NCBI GenBank assembly: GCA_031308135.1
Contig: JAHLJT010000631.1
Span: 191,536,955 to 191,600,954 of the forward strand
Length of the DNA stretch: 64,000 nucleotides
Origin: Acheta domesticus
Taxonomy: Eukaryota; Arthropoda; Insecta; Orthoptera; Gryllidae
Reading direction: 5' to 3'
Positions 35,681-46,324 of the stretch are shown in pieces. Both the position numbers and the translations under genes were made by a program. The notes beneath the pieces are model-generated. The model did no database searches and was not told the DNA's origin. It saw only the letters and a program-made list of their open reading frames with translations. Numbering within the stretch: the stretch's first letter is position 1; each line of letters opens with the position of its first letter.

Positions 35681-37786
35681 TTAAATCATTTTATATACAT
35701 TGGTTTCTTTTAATAATAATATTATATTTTTAATAGTTTCGGTTGAATTTAGATTATATTTAAAATCATAGGTCAGTTTTAAAACTTTTCTTCTGTCGTT
35801 AGTGTTTGTACATTCCATGATTAGGTGACGTATACTGTATGGAGAATTGCAGAAGTTGCAGGTGCTTGGTTGTGTTTTCGTTATTAGGTGACTGTGAGTG
35901 AGTCTGCTATATCCAATTCTCAATCTTGTGATAACAGTTTCTAGTCTTCTATCAGTACCACAGGTAGGTTGTAATTCGAAGATTGAGTCTCTGATCTGGT
36001 GGAGTTGGGTTGGTTTGGATTTCAACCATTGGTTATTCCAGTTTTCTTTTATATTGCGTTTTATAATTTTGATGATGTCATTGTGGGATGCTGGGTGAGT
36101 TGATGCATCAGGGAGAGAAGAAGCTGTTTTAGCAGCAGTGTCCGCAGTTTCATTACCAGAAATGTTGACATGGGAGGGAATCCACACGTATGTTAACGTT
36201 TTGCCTGAGGAAATAATTTGTGAGTTCATTGATATTATATCTAAACATATTGGTTCCTTGGTATGTTTGTTCTGGATGGATTCAATGGCGCTTCTTGAGT
36301 CAGTAAATATAGTAAAGTGAGAGTTATTTGATTTTAGGATATCTGCCAGGGCAGATCTGATTGCGTAGACTTCACTGTAGAAAACTGAACTCATGTCTGG
36401 TAGTTTGATTAGTTTTGTTTCATCTGGATATATGATGGCACATCCGGTTCCAGTTGCACTTTTTGATCCATCTGTGTATATATGGATGCTATTTTCATAT
36501 CTATTTAGTGTTTCGTAGAATAACGATCGATATATTATAGGATTTGTTGTTTGCTTGAGGAATTTTGTCAAAGTTGTATCTATTGAGGGTACATGGAGAA
36601 GTTCTAGGGGTTCAGGTAAAGATTTATATTGATATATTGGTGGAAGATTAGGGATAGTTCTGGATAATATATTATGGATTTGAAGAGATATGGGTTTAGG
36701 GTACGATGGTTGTTTATGGAATTTGGTAAAGTATTTATGGTCAAAAATAATTTTATTTATTGGGTTTTTAGGATTTGAGGTTACTTTGAGAGCATAGGAA
36801 ATACTCAATTTTTCTCTTCTGAAGGATAATGGTTCTTCGTTTGATTCAGCCAGAATGCTACTAATAGGGCTAGTACGAAAAGCTCCAATAGCCATTCTAA
36901 GGCAGGAGTTATGAATTGGACTTAAGCTATCCAGTACTTTGTCTTTTGCAGAGGAATAGATGACTGATCCATAATCTATTTTAGATCGTATTAATGAACG
37001 GTAAGTATTTATTACTATTATCTTGTTGGCGCCCCAGTTTAGGGAAGAAATCATCTTTATTATATTTACTCGTTTGAGACATTCAGCTTTAAGTAATTTA
37101 ATATGGGTTTTCCAGGTGAGTTTTTCATCAAAGTAACACCCCAAGATTTTCAGTGTGTGAGCTCTTCTGAGTGGCGTGTTTTCAAGAGTGATTTTGAAAT
37201 TTTTGGTGGGTTTACGGAGTTTATTAAAAATTGTATACTGGGATTTGCTTTTTGATAGTTTAAACCCAGATCTATTGGCCCAATTATTTATCTTCTTCAG
37301 AGTTTCTTGTATCATTTCTTGAGTTGTATTTAGGTTCTTTCCACTGCAGGTAATGGTGATATCATCTGCATAAAGTAATATTTTAATGGGGGAAGGTATA
37401 AGTTGAGTAACTTCGTTAATTGCAATCAGGAAAAGGGTGGTGCTCAATACAGCTCCTTGTGGTATACCGTTTTGGATTGATGTTTCATCTGATAGGCAGC
37501 CATTCATTCGAACTCTGATTCGACGGTTGGTCATAAAGTTGGAGATGAAATTGAGAAGTTTTCCATTAATACCAATATTTTTTAGTATTGTAAGTATTCG
37601 TTCTTTCCATGTCATATCGTATGCTTTTTCTATGTCGAGGCAAACTGCTACAAGGTGTTGTTTAGTAATAAAAGCATTACAGATTTCATTATGAATATTA
37701 CACAGGTGGTCTGTTGTAGATCGGTGTTTTAAGAATGCACTTTGATGGGGAGAGATAAAGTTAATTTTTTCCAGATGCCACACCAA
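35681..37786 (-). CDS. Retrotransposon ORF2, main part: reverse transcriptase, RNase H, zinc motif
   Basis: This 701-codon frame synthesises and processes element cDNA. By residue in this frame: CLDIEKAYD (49-57, RT block with a catalytic Asp), QNGIPQGAVLS (105-115), LLYADD (137-142, the catalytic box), then RNase H with IYTDG (D439), YSEVYA (E472), FTDSRSA (D496) and HVNISGNETAD (H539, D549). A C-terminal zinc motif follows (C643, C646, H654, C659). All RT and RNase H catalytic positions look intact. The frame opens in the RT fingers; the N-terminal part lies in another frame (37761-38636) because of a one-base shift near 37760-37800. Seen directly: motifs and order. Known of the family: RNase H marks I-type elements. 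Confidence 0.88.
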   Translation of the reverse strand: MVWHLEKINFISPHQSAFLKHRSTTDHLCNIHNEICNAFITKQHLVAVCLDIEKAYDMTWKERILTILKNIGINGKLLNFISNFMTNRRIRVRMNGCLSDETSIQNGIPQGAVLSTTLFLIAINEVTQLIPSPIKILLYADDITITCSGKNLNTTQEMIQETLKKINNWANRSGFKLSKSKSQYTIFNKLRKPTKNFKITLENTPLRRAHTLKILGCYFDEKLTWKTHIKLLKAECLKRVNIIKMISSLNWGANKIIVINTYRSLIRSKIDYGSVIYSSAKDKVLDSLSPIHNSCLRMAIGAFRTSPISSILAESNEEPLSFRREKLSISYALKVTSNPKNPINKIIFDHKYFTKFHKQPSYPKPISLQIHNILSRTIPNLPPIYQYKSLPEPLELLHVPSIDTTLTKFLKQTTNPIIYRSLFYETLNRYENSIHIYTDGSKSATGTGCAIIYPDETKLIKLPDMSSVFYSEVYAIRSALADILKSNNSHFTIFTDSRSAIESIQNKHTKEPICLDIISMNSQIISSGKTLTYVWIPSHVNISGNETADTAAKTASSLPDASTHPASHNDIIKIIKRNIKENWNNQWLKSKPTQLHQIRDSIFELQPTCGTDRRLETVITRLRIGYSRLTHSHLITKTQPSTCNFCNSPYSIRHLIMECTNTNDRRKVLKLTYDFKYNLNSTETIKNIILLLKETNVYKMI

Positions 37787-38636
37787 TCTTTTGTTTATGA
37801 GTTTTTTCCATTATTTTGCACATAGTAGAAGTAAGTGCAATTGGACGATAGTTTTCTGATTTTCTATTGTCCTTACCTGGCTTTGGGATTGGTATAACAA
37901 TGGCTGTTTGCCATATTTTTGGAAAAGAACTATACTTCCATATTTCATTGATAAGTGATGTTAGGTACTTTATTCCGTTGTCAGGGAGTTGTTTCAAAAA
38001 TATATTAAAGATGTTGTCAGGTCCAGCTGCAGAATTTTTTGATGACATAAGTACCCTTTTTATTTCTTGGTGTTTAAAAGGGTTATCCAATGAAGTATTT
38101 ATATTGCTACTGGGTTCATTTGATTCGACTTTAGTTGGTGTAGTATGAGATTTAATATCAAGGAAATCATTGCTATAATTGTTATCTGAAGAGTTTTTTG
38201 AGAAGACTGAGGCCAGTTCATTAGCGATTTCAGTTGGATCAGTTATGATTTTATCCTCTTTCGTAATTATGGATTTAGGGTAGGGAGGTTTATAAATACC
38301 TCTCATTCTTCTTATTTTATCCCATACTTCTTTTGAGGAAGTGTGTTGAGACATACTAGAAATGTAATTAATCCAGGACGATCTTCTTTGCTCTTTGAGA
38401 GTTTTACGTGTGATGGCTCTTAATCTTTTGAATTCAAGTTCATTGGTAGTATTTGGATGACGTTTGTATCTATTGAAAGCATTTTTGGATGCATTGAGTG
38501 CATTTTGACATTGTTCATTCCACCATGGTGTATGTCTTTTGGGTTGGTTACCAGATGATTTGGGTATTGAAAGGTTTGCAGCGTTGATAATAATATTTAC
38601 AAAATTAGACACTTTTTTGTCAATGGTGGTATTCAC
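37761..38636 (-). CDS. Retrotransposon ORF2, linker and N-terminal reverse transcriptase
   Basis: This 291-codon piece bridges the endonuclease and the RT core. It has HTPWWNEQCQNALNA near its start, RRSSWINYIS, and the early RT blocks AAGPDNIFN, FPKIWQTAIVIPIPKPGK and YRPIALTSTMCKIMEK. These are the standard blocks 0-2 of non-LTR RTs. The frame then shifts by one base into the main ORF2 frame. Upstream coding continues without Met toward 38765, where a second shift separates it from the endonuclease piece. Confidence 0.82.
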   Translation of the reverse strand: MNTTIDKKVSNFVNIIINAANLSIPKSSGNQPKRHTPWWNEQCQNALNASKNAFNRYKRHPNTTNELEFKRLRAITRKTLKEQRRSSWINYISSMSQHTSSKEVWDKIRRMRGIYKPPYPKSIITKEDKIITDPTEIANELASVFSKNSSDNNYSNDFLDIKSHTTPTKVESNEPSSNINTSLDNPFKHQEIKRVLMSSKNSAAGPDNIFNIFLKQLPDNGIKYLTSLINEIWKYSSFPKIWQTAIVIPIPKPGKDNRKSENYRPIALTSTMCKIMEKTHKQKIGVASGKN

Positions 38637-38764
38637 TTGCTCTAATGTCCATGAATTTTCATTTAAAGTATTATAAATTATCTTACGGTACTTATCCCAG
38701 TCTGCTTGGTAGAATTTCCATTTTGGCTCAACATGAATTTGCTGAGAGATAGCTTTGGGAAATG

Positions 38765-39409
38765 TTATATTGATTGGATATGGACACTGCCATATGAGTC
38801 ATTAAGGGTTGTCCAGTCTGTTGTATGAGCAATGCTAACACTACAGAGGGATAGATCAATGGCAGAGAAAGTTTTTGAACTGTAGTTTATATGAGTTACA
38901 TTGCCAGTGTTTAACAGAACTATGCTGGGGTCTTCTAGAATTTTTTCTATTTTTTTCCCTCTTCTACAAAGTTTGTGAGAGCCCCATGAGAGGCTATGGG
39001 CATTTAAATCACCAACTATGATAAAAGGTAAAGGAAGTTGGTTAATAAGCTCAATTATTTCTTGAGTTTGAAAATCATAACTGTTTGGGAGATATAAATT
39101 ACATATAGTTAAGTAGCCAAGTGATAGTAACACCTTTGTTGCCACTGCTTCTAGATTAGTTTGGAGTTGAATCTCTTCATAGAAGATACTATTATGTATG
39201 TATGTGGTTACTCCCCCACAAGCATAGTTGTTGTTTATTCTGTTTTTGAAAACATGGTTGTATTGGTTTATTTTAGCACAGTGGTTATTTTTGAAATTAG
39301 TTTCTTGGAGGCAGATAACAGAAGGGTTAAAATCTGCAATTATTAGTTTTAAGTATTCTAATTGTGAATAATAACTATTAATATTCCATTGAATAATGTT
39401 CTCTCCCAT
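38765..39409 (-). CDS. Retrotransposon ORF2, N-terminal endonuclease domain
   Basis: The domain nicks target DNA to prime reverse transcription. Starting at the Met before GENIIQWNIN (39409), it shows QWNINSYYSQL, VICLQETNF (catalytic Glu), a FIIVGDLNAHS block (Asp and Asn) and SAIDLSLCS. The last family motif, normally SDH, reads GSVH, with Val in place of Asp at 38783-38785. One base is missing just after it, so the frame ends in an unrelated tail and stop. Both assembly copies share the substitution and the missing base, so they are probably real. The endonuclease is therefore likely impaired. About 74 bp separate it from ORF1. Confidence 0.85.
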   Translation of the reverse strand: MGENIIQWNINSYYSQLEYLKLIIADFNPSVICLQETNFKNNHCAKINQYNHVFKNRINNNYACGGVTTYIHNSIFYEEIQLQTNLEAVATKVLLSLGYLTICNLYLPNSYDFQTQEIIELINQLPLPFIIVGDLNAHSLSWGSHKLCRRGKKIEKILEDPSIVLLNTGNVTHINYSSKTFSAIDLSLCSVSIAHTTDWTTLNDSYGSVHIQSI

Positions 39410-39483
39410 TAAATTAGTTTTTATTATTATAATTGCATGAGATATAACCATTATCCAACTGTGACAATCTTTGTTTATGAAAA

Positions 39484-40765
39484 TTAAATATCCATAATAA
39501 AAGTTTCTTCACTTTCACTGCAGATTGATGATGAGTCTTGGTGAACATTTGTGGTAGTATTGGATAGTTTTTTTGTTATTCTGGTGATTCTATTTTTAAT
39601 GCTACGTTCATTAAGGTGTGGGTAGATTTCACGTAAACATTCTATTATTTTAGGTATGTTTTCATGGTATTCTAGTGCAATTTCTTCTACATTAGGGTTA
39701 CCTTTTGTTTTCTCAAGGAAACTTTTCAGTTGTATATAGTTTAGTACATATGGGTTGTTAGTAGATGATAGGATTTCTTTGATAGGTTGTAGATGAGCTT
39801 CAAGATTATTTTCAATTTTATCAGATGTGTCTTCTATCTTCTGCTTTTTGGTAGTGGGATGTTTTATTGTATTGTCGTTGTTTCCTTTTGGGCATTTGAT
39901 TCTTTTTTGTATCTTCATCATTGTTTATGGATGAAGTCCTACTTGATTTTGAATTAGTAGTTGAGAGAGCACGTTTAGAGATTGGGAGTGGAGGAAAGGA
40001 TGTTTCTGGGGTGTTGTGGGAGTACATAGTTTCAGGTTGATTTGTGGTAGGATCGTTCTTGACTGGGGAAAGTTCTTGAGCTTGAAAGTTCTTGGTGTTT
40101 TGATCATTTTGTGTAATTTGTTGAGATACTGTTACTTCATTTATGACTAATGGGTTTTCGCTACAGTGTTTGGCGAGGTGGCCTTGCTTCTTGCAGATAA
40201 AACAAGCTACGTTATCTGCGGATGGATAAATCCAGTATTTCGTATTTTCGAATTCAATGCTCATGGATTCTGGAATTTTATTTACATCATTTGGGTTAAT
40301 ATAAACTTGTCTACGGAAACTTAAAATATGTGCAAAACCAGGTGCGGAAATTCCAGCTCTGAGGAATGTAATCGGTGATTCAAGTTTAATTTGAAGTTTT
40401 TCCAATTCTCTTTCTATGATTACGTGTGGGATCACAGGACATACGTTCGATAGAATAATTCTTTTGTGTTGAGATATTAATGGTCTGATCTCAAGTTTTT
40501 TGTCATTTATTTGTATAGATAAGTGGTTTTCAGTAATACTTTTAGTAATGTCTTTTGTTGCTAGGAACATACATATTCGATTTTGTGAAATTCTTGATAC
40601 AAATCTAATGTTAGATGGATTTATCAGTAGTCCGACAGCATTAATATAATCATTAATAGGAACTCCTTCAATTGCATCTATTACGATAGCTTGTTCTTTG
40701 GTTGGGAAAATGTCTTTCTTAGCTGCTGATACGTAACTTTGATTACCTGTTGATGGGGTCGTCAT
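39484..40765 (-). CDS. Retrotransposon ORF1, gag-like nucleic acid-binding protein
   Basis: ORF1 proteins bind element RNA in the ribonucleoprotein. The frame starts at Met (TTPSTGNQSYVSAA) and runs 314 codons to 39821; the C-terminal part continues in a different frame (39484-39921) after a one-base shift near 39890. Visible parts are an N-terminal alpha/beta region (residues 20-180), a CCHC zinc knuckle at C188, C191, H196 and C201, a Ser/Thr/Asn-rich linker, a basic stretch (KKQK region), and a C-terminal segment with NPNVEEIALEYHENIPKI. One knuckle rather than two or three is short for gag-like ORF1 proteins. It lies directly upstream of ORF2. Confidence 0.85.
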
Positions 40766-40997
40766 TTTGAGGTTATGTAGAGATGACTCCTGTACTCAGA
40801 AGTCGCCTCACACGATCTCAGGATGTACTGGTTCTTGAGAAAGATTGTTGGTGTGAAACACTTTTGATTTTACCTATTTCACAGTTTAAACACACTTTTT
40901 TCACAGACGAAATAAGAACGAAACTGGTTGCAGACGAGAGCACTCGCGGCATCCACGCACCTTCGACGACGTCCGGTCGACAACTGTCATATATTTT

Positions 40998-41445
40998 ATT
41001 TATTCCCTCTCATGAATAAATTATCATAATAGTAAGATGAGTTACCTTTTCTAAAAGCTTGCATACTGTCGAAATCTTGAACTGGCGATGTCCGTTGATC
41101 CAAAAGTTCGTTCAGAGTGGTTCAGAATACCTTCTCGTTCGCTGACTTTCATTAAAATGGCCGAGTTGGACTCTTCTTGTTCTAAAATCTCCAATATTCA
41201 TTTGCTTAATCCTATTGGTTGTTCGTGTCGTTCCGGTGGACGATTTCATTATCACGTTTCTAATACTGGTGATAAGCGCTCCTGTTAGCTCATTTTAAAA
41301 CTATGTACGTCGCCTGGCGTTCTCTCTCGGTTAGTGTTGTAACTACTAAGTCTCAAAATAACAGAACGCGTTTACGAAGAAGAAAAAAAAAACTGATATT
41401 TTCTAGCCGTAAACGGCTTTAGCGGTTACAGTGTGAAGAAAGGGA
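40998..41445. other. Flank of the retrotransposon (right copy)
   Basis: Collinear with 29843-30292. No supported gene. Confidence 0.4.
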
Positions 41446-43820
41446 TAACAAGACGTATTAAAAATTCGCTGATGATTTTCGCAAGGAGAATTTCGCATTT
41501 TTTTTTCAATTTCTTAAGTTTCCAATTCATGTACATGTTACAACGATTTTTCCTCGAGTACACAAAATTATGAATTGATGTGCAAGTTTCAAATATCATG
41601 AAATCATATTCTATCACTCGCTAATGCGCTCACTTCTTCACTAATTCATTCTCAAAATAAGTAACTCACTTTAACTTTTATTCTCACTCCCACAAGCTCA
41701 TTCTCACTCTTCACTCTCACATTCACAAACTCGCTCTAACACAAACTCGCTCTAACGAAAACTCGCTCTCACTCTCGCAAACTCATTCGTTTTCATTAAC
41801 TCCTTTAGTAACACGAATTCATTCAGACTCCCTTATTTGTCGAGCTCTCAACATTGGCAACGCTATTTCATACGAGAATGGTGAGGGAAATTGCGTTCAA
41901 CATGAACTCCCTCGTTTCTTGGATAAGTGATTAGATTGTTAAGCCGTCATTTCTCGTGCATGTGACCTTCCCTACTACGAAACTACCCTGGATCCCTCAG
42001 TGACACAGCAGGCCGCGTTTTAGCCGCTTGGAGCCTCTCTTCCGACAACTGAGCGGCTCATATCCGGCCGGCAGCATCACACGGTGTGCTGCAGTAGATT
42101 TCCACCCTGCCGCTTCTATCGCTCCAAAGGTCTCGGAAATGGTAAGCGCTTCATAGGGCCACTCCACCCAGCTCAGTCTTCACCTCTTTCATTAACTTGA
42201 TCACGAATTCTGGAAAAAAAACTCTACGTATTGATTTTGTTGATACAAAGGATGCCTCAGAATATGTTGCAAACGTCTAGGTCGTGTAGAGGATCTGTGA
42301 GAATGTAGTATTTTAGAAGATGAATATCAGAAACTAAAATCGTGTATTTTCGAACGTTATCCAGACTTAAAACATAGGGTCTCAACCTTCTAATTTGTTT
42401 TTCAACGGCTAATTTACATGAAAAATAATGTTTTCGTTCGTCACTTAACTGGAATAATGTAAATAATGTTATAGGGGTAGGGCTGGATTGAACATTTTCC
42501 TTATCCTTTTGTTGAAAGAACTACTTAACAATAGCAGGTGCTTCTACATCTACATCTCCATTATCGTCTCAAAACTTGAAATAAAGGTTATAGCTAAATA
42601 CGGAGGTAAAACATGTCCCAAATCAAATTGAAAATCGCGATTCTCATGTGAAAGAGAAAAAAAAACGCTGTAGATTCCCAAAAAGCATTTTTTATTCTTT
42701 TTCATATGAGCACTGCGATTATCGTTTTGGTTTGTGAGCATTTTCCTTACTCGGCTATATTCTTTATACCAATGGTTGAGATCCAAACTGTTCTATGTCA
42801 ATTTCACTATTTTTTTTAGGAGAGCCATTTAAAGTTTATGTGCGTAGTGGATAAGTATGGAACGGGTTAGTACGGAAAATGTTTGTCGTATGCTTATGGA
42901 GTGGAATTTTCAAAATGTTGTTTGATTCGCATATATAGACAGGGATATAGAACACAATGAAACATAAATCTCATTTTGTTACAAAATCAGTCTGGTTCTC
43001 AGCCATCGATATGTCTATGCCTATTAACTTCCTTTGTATTTATTTATATTGGAAATGATAAGTAAGTTAAGGGGCTTTATTTCTTGATATTGAGCTAATC
43101 ACTGGATTCGCATTAGGCAACCGTACATGCACGTCAGACAAATATTTTGTAAGACTTATCTTTTTAATTCATAGGTGAAATTTCGGAGCATTAATCGACT
43201 CACATGGGTAACCCATCGTAGGTTGAGGGGTTCTCTTTCGAAATGTGCTAGTCATTCGTCGGTATTCAAGTATTCTAACGGTCTGAGATTCATTTTAGCT
43301 GTTACATACAATACCAATAATAAAAGAAACTCGATCACTTTCTTCAATAAAATACTGAATACGAGATAGTGTTGTAAGTGCCAGGCGGTGGACGAAGTAA
43401 ACGGCGCACTTACCCCCAATGTAAGACGGAAGACGTTAGTACATTTTGCTAGGAAAAATAAGCATCTCCAGTATTAATAAAAAAGTTAACACTTTTAACA
43501 TTAATTCTGCCGGTTATTCTAATTTAGATTTTACTCAAACTAACCGTTCCGAAGCAAAGATTTGTCGATGGATGATTGATAGGGAGAAAAAATAATGAGT
43601 TGGATGTTAGCTTAAAGTTTTGTAATACTTTTTATTACTTTGAATTTTAAGGGATCATTTCTATGTGGTTTTGATTGAAAACATTCTAACATTTGATTGA
43701 TATTCTAACATCAGCCACGTGGCTCGTGCTGCATAAGGCAAAGACTTTACAAATGTGCTAAAAACCGTCTAGAAATATTTTATTGTCAAGCTGTAAAGAA
43801 GCAAAAAATCAACAAAATCC
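41446..43820. other. AT-rich intergenic DNA with a degenerate minisatellite
   Basis: At 41660-41790 there are about eight degenerate units of roughly 14-16 bp resembling CTCACAAACTCGCT or ACAAACTCGCTCTA. Otherwise no gene, RNA or element end is recognised. Confidence 0.5.
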
Positions 43821-44230
43821 TTAAATATCAGTTTCATAGCAATCGGTGAACCATGAAGGAATACGGACCGAGCAATATTCACAGAAGAAGCTAGCAAGAA
43901 GACGCGGCGTCATGAGAGGCTGGAGAAGTTCGCCGGTGGGACGTGGAAAACAGCCTTCTCCGCGACCCAGGACCGGTCCACAGGGCGAGCGGCGTCGGTG
44001 GCGGCAATGCATGGATTGGGGAGGGGGTGACGGAGCTGGTCAAGGCGAGACAGGGCGAGGCAGGAAGTCAAGGGATGGAACAGGACGGGTGCAAGACGGA
44101 AGGAGGGGGAGGGCACACGCGGAGGTATTGACGGATGTTGAGACAGTGGCAAACGCAGAGGCGGAGGTAATGGACGCAGTGGCCGTAGAAAGAAAGTGGC
44201 GGATGTGGAGACGATGAGGAGATGAAGGTG
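43821..44230. other. G-rich, purine-biased DNA
   Basis: Open in several overlapping frames on both strands, which is expected from the stop-poor composition. No conserved motif. Confidence 0.45.
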
Positions 44231-45000
44231 GAGGTGGATGCGAAAACGGCGTAGGAAATGGAGGTGGATGCGGAGGTGATGGAGGAGGCGATGCAGTAGG
44301 CGGTGGAGGACGTTGTTGGGGAGGTAATGACGGTAGCGGAAACGGTGACGCAGGCGGTGTCAGAGATGGGGATGGCGATGATGAAAGTGGTGATGAATTC
44401 GGTAACGAGACAGTAGCGAAGACGGAAAATGGGGCGATAACGGAGACAGTAACTGGGGTGGTGACGTAGACGCTGTCGGTGGCGGAGGCAATGGCGGAGG
44501 CAGGGGTATAGGCAATGACGGAGGCAATGGCGGAGGCAGGGGTATAGGCAATGACGGAGGCAATGGCGGAGGCAGGGGTATAGGCAATGACGGAGGCAAT
44601 GGCGGAGGCAGGGGTATAGGCAATGACGGAGGCAATGGCGGAGGCAGGGGTATAGGCAATGACGAAGGCAATTACGGAGGCAGGGATATAGGCAATGACG
44701 AAGGCAATGACGGAGGCAATGACGGAGGCAGTGGTGGAGGCAGTGGTGGAGGCAATGGCGGAGGCAATGATGGAGGCAATGACGGAGGCAATGGCTGAGG
44801 TAGTGGCGGAAGCAATGGCGGAGGAAAAGGCGGAGGTAAAGGTGGAGGCAGTGGTGGAGGGAATGGCGGAGGCAATGGTGGAAGCAGTGGCGGAGGCAAT
44901 AGCAGAGTCTCTGGTGGTGGTGGTGGTGGTGTCGGATGAGGTGGAGGAGGCGGAGGCAATGATGGAGACAGTGATGGAGGCGGTAAGGAAAAACGGCGGC
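44231..45000. repeat. GGAGGCAATG-type minisatellite with a 36-bp higher-order core
   Basis: The block is made of GGAGGCAATGGC, GGAGGCAGTGG and related 12-bp words. At 44493-44708 there are six near-identical 36-bp units starting GGCGGAGGCAGGGGTATAGG. Unit length is a multiple of 12 and of 3, so all three minus-strand frames remain open for about 100-350 codons and give different repetitive peptides. That is the mark of a DNA-level repeat, not a coding region. Confidence 0.9.
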
Positions 45001-45450
45001 AAAGGCGCTAGCTGCGCGAAGCTGCCTCGGCCGGGGGCCGGGCGGCGCGCGCGAAGGCGGCGAGCGGAAGCGAGGCGGGTGGCGCGAGACGTCGTCCCGA
45101 CGCGCCGCGTCGCGTCGCGCCATTATTCCGCGCGCGTCGAACGCTCTCGCGAGAGGCGGCGCCCGCTCGCTCGCAGCTCCGTTATTAACGCGCGTCGCTT
45201 TGTTTCCGGCGGCGGCGCGGCGCGGCGCGGCGCGTCAGCAATATGCGGTTGACGGGCGGCACCTCCGCTCATATCTCTCCGACGCGCAACGCCTCGTCTC
45301 GCCTCGCCTCGTGCGACGCACCGCCCTCGCGCCCTCGCGCCCTCGCGCCCTCGCGCCCTCGCGCCCTCGCGCCCTCTCGCCGCTGCCCCACGTCGTCCTT
45401 GCGCGTTCGCTTCCCGCCGAGCAGTTATCACCGTGTCGCCCACCGCTCAT
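45001..45450. other. CpG-rich island with an 8-bp tandem repeat
   Basis: Strongly CpG-rich (CGCGCG and GGCGCG runs). At 45323-45370 there are six exact copies of GCCCTCGC. It could be a promoter-associated island, but no TATA box, donor site or conserved exon was recognised. Confidence 0.5.
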
Positions 45451-46324
45451 ATGTTTTAACTTATTCCTCTTCAACTTCCAGGGAGGGGCGTGGGAGCAAT
45501 GCCCCCCTTCCCCAAAAAAGGTCTAGAGTTTTCGTTTGTTACCTTCCCATACTTGCCAAAATTGAATTAAATACTGTAAAGATGTGTTTGAATTATTTAA
45601 ACAATAATATTGTACAGTATCATATCTACAGTAAAAAGTAATATACGTGTACATTAAAATGACATATATTTAACAAAAATCTACGATGTCCCGCCTGTCA
45701 AATGATCGGTTGGATCCGCCCCAGTCCTCTTCTGTAAATCGCTGTCTGACCTACTCATCTCACTTCTCTCTGATTCGGTCAGTTTCTTCACAAACGGCCC
45801 CTCTTGCTTTTCTTTGCATCTTTTCTGTGTGCGTCGCCCCGACATCACTCATTCTCAACGTTGACGCGTATCGTCGTTGTCAGATCTTCCCGCCGAAGAG
45901 CTATCAAGTTGTCATCCACTGCTCATATATTTTACCTTTTCTGGAAATCACTAACTGTCCTACTATATTCTTTGGCCCTCTCCAATTCACTGAGTCCCTT
46001 TCCTAACCAATCTTTTTTTATTCGCATCTTTCCTCGCCATTTTTCGTATTTCGACTTGACCCGCTGCAACTGTCTGTTTTGTGCGTTTTGTCAATCCTAT
46101 CCGACTCGTATGGAAACGGTAGAACCAATCCGAGACGTGCTGACATCTGGAGCCTTCCCGGACCCTCCACGATCTGCCCCAACCCCTTCTACCCCTCTTA
46201 ATATATGCCAAACTTTCCCGCATCTCTCGGCTTTACTCTCACTGATTTAATCTAATTTAGTATCACCTATCACCTTTCTGAACCGTCTTTCATACTCGGC
46301 TCCCTTGCCTTAATTGTCGTGCCT
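45451..46324. other. Pyrimidine-rich intergenic DNA
   Basis: No recognised gene. C- and T-rich, with multiple overlapping weak frames on the plus strand. Confidence 0.4.

Larger units (their letters stand above)
35571..40986 (-). mobile_element. I-group non-LTR retrotransposon, full length, nearly intact
   Basis: A 5416-bp element on the minus strand, bounded by TCATATATTTT at 35560-35570 and 40987-40997. It starts CAGTTGTCGACCGG, has a short 5' UTR of about 220 bp, ORF1 with a CCHC knuckle, and ORF2 with an apurinic-type endonuclease, RT and RNase H, then a 3' UTR and a T-rich run on the plus strand that is the A-rich tail. RNase H in a two-ORF, endonuclease-bearing element points to the I group; exact clade placement needs a tree. 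GAC-rich sequence about 15-30 bp after the start may be part of an internal promoter. Confidence 0.92.
31293..41445. repeat. Right copy of the 10.1-kb duplicated segment (contig start)
   Basis: Begins at the first base after the N gap with ACCATGAGTAAGTC, which is 20149 in the left copy, and stays collinear to AAGAAAGGGA at 41445, the last bases before the gap in the left copy. Extra one-base differences are dense near its own start (31.3-33 kb), whereas its retrotransposon part is cleaner than the left copy. Probably the same locus sequenced twice. Confidence 0.95.

Noticed and set aside
20149..41445. A genuine segmental duplication
   Set aside because: Possible in principle, but the exact match between repeat edges and contig edges and the 1000-N spacer fit an unmerged overlap far better.
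44040..45123. 320- and 351-codon minus-strand frames
   Set aside because: All three frames are open because of the 12/36-bp repeat, so the openness reflects DNA repetition, not protein selection.
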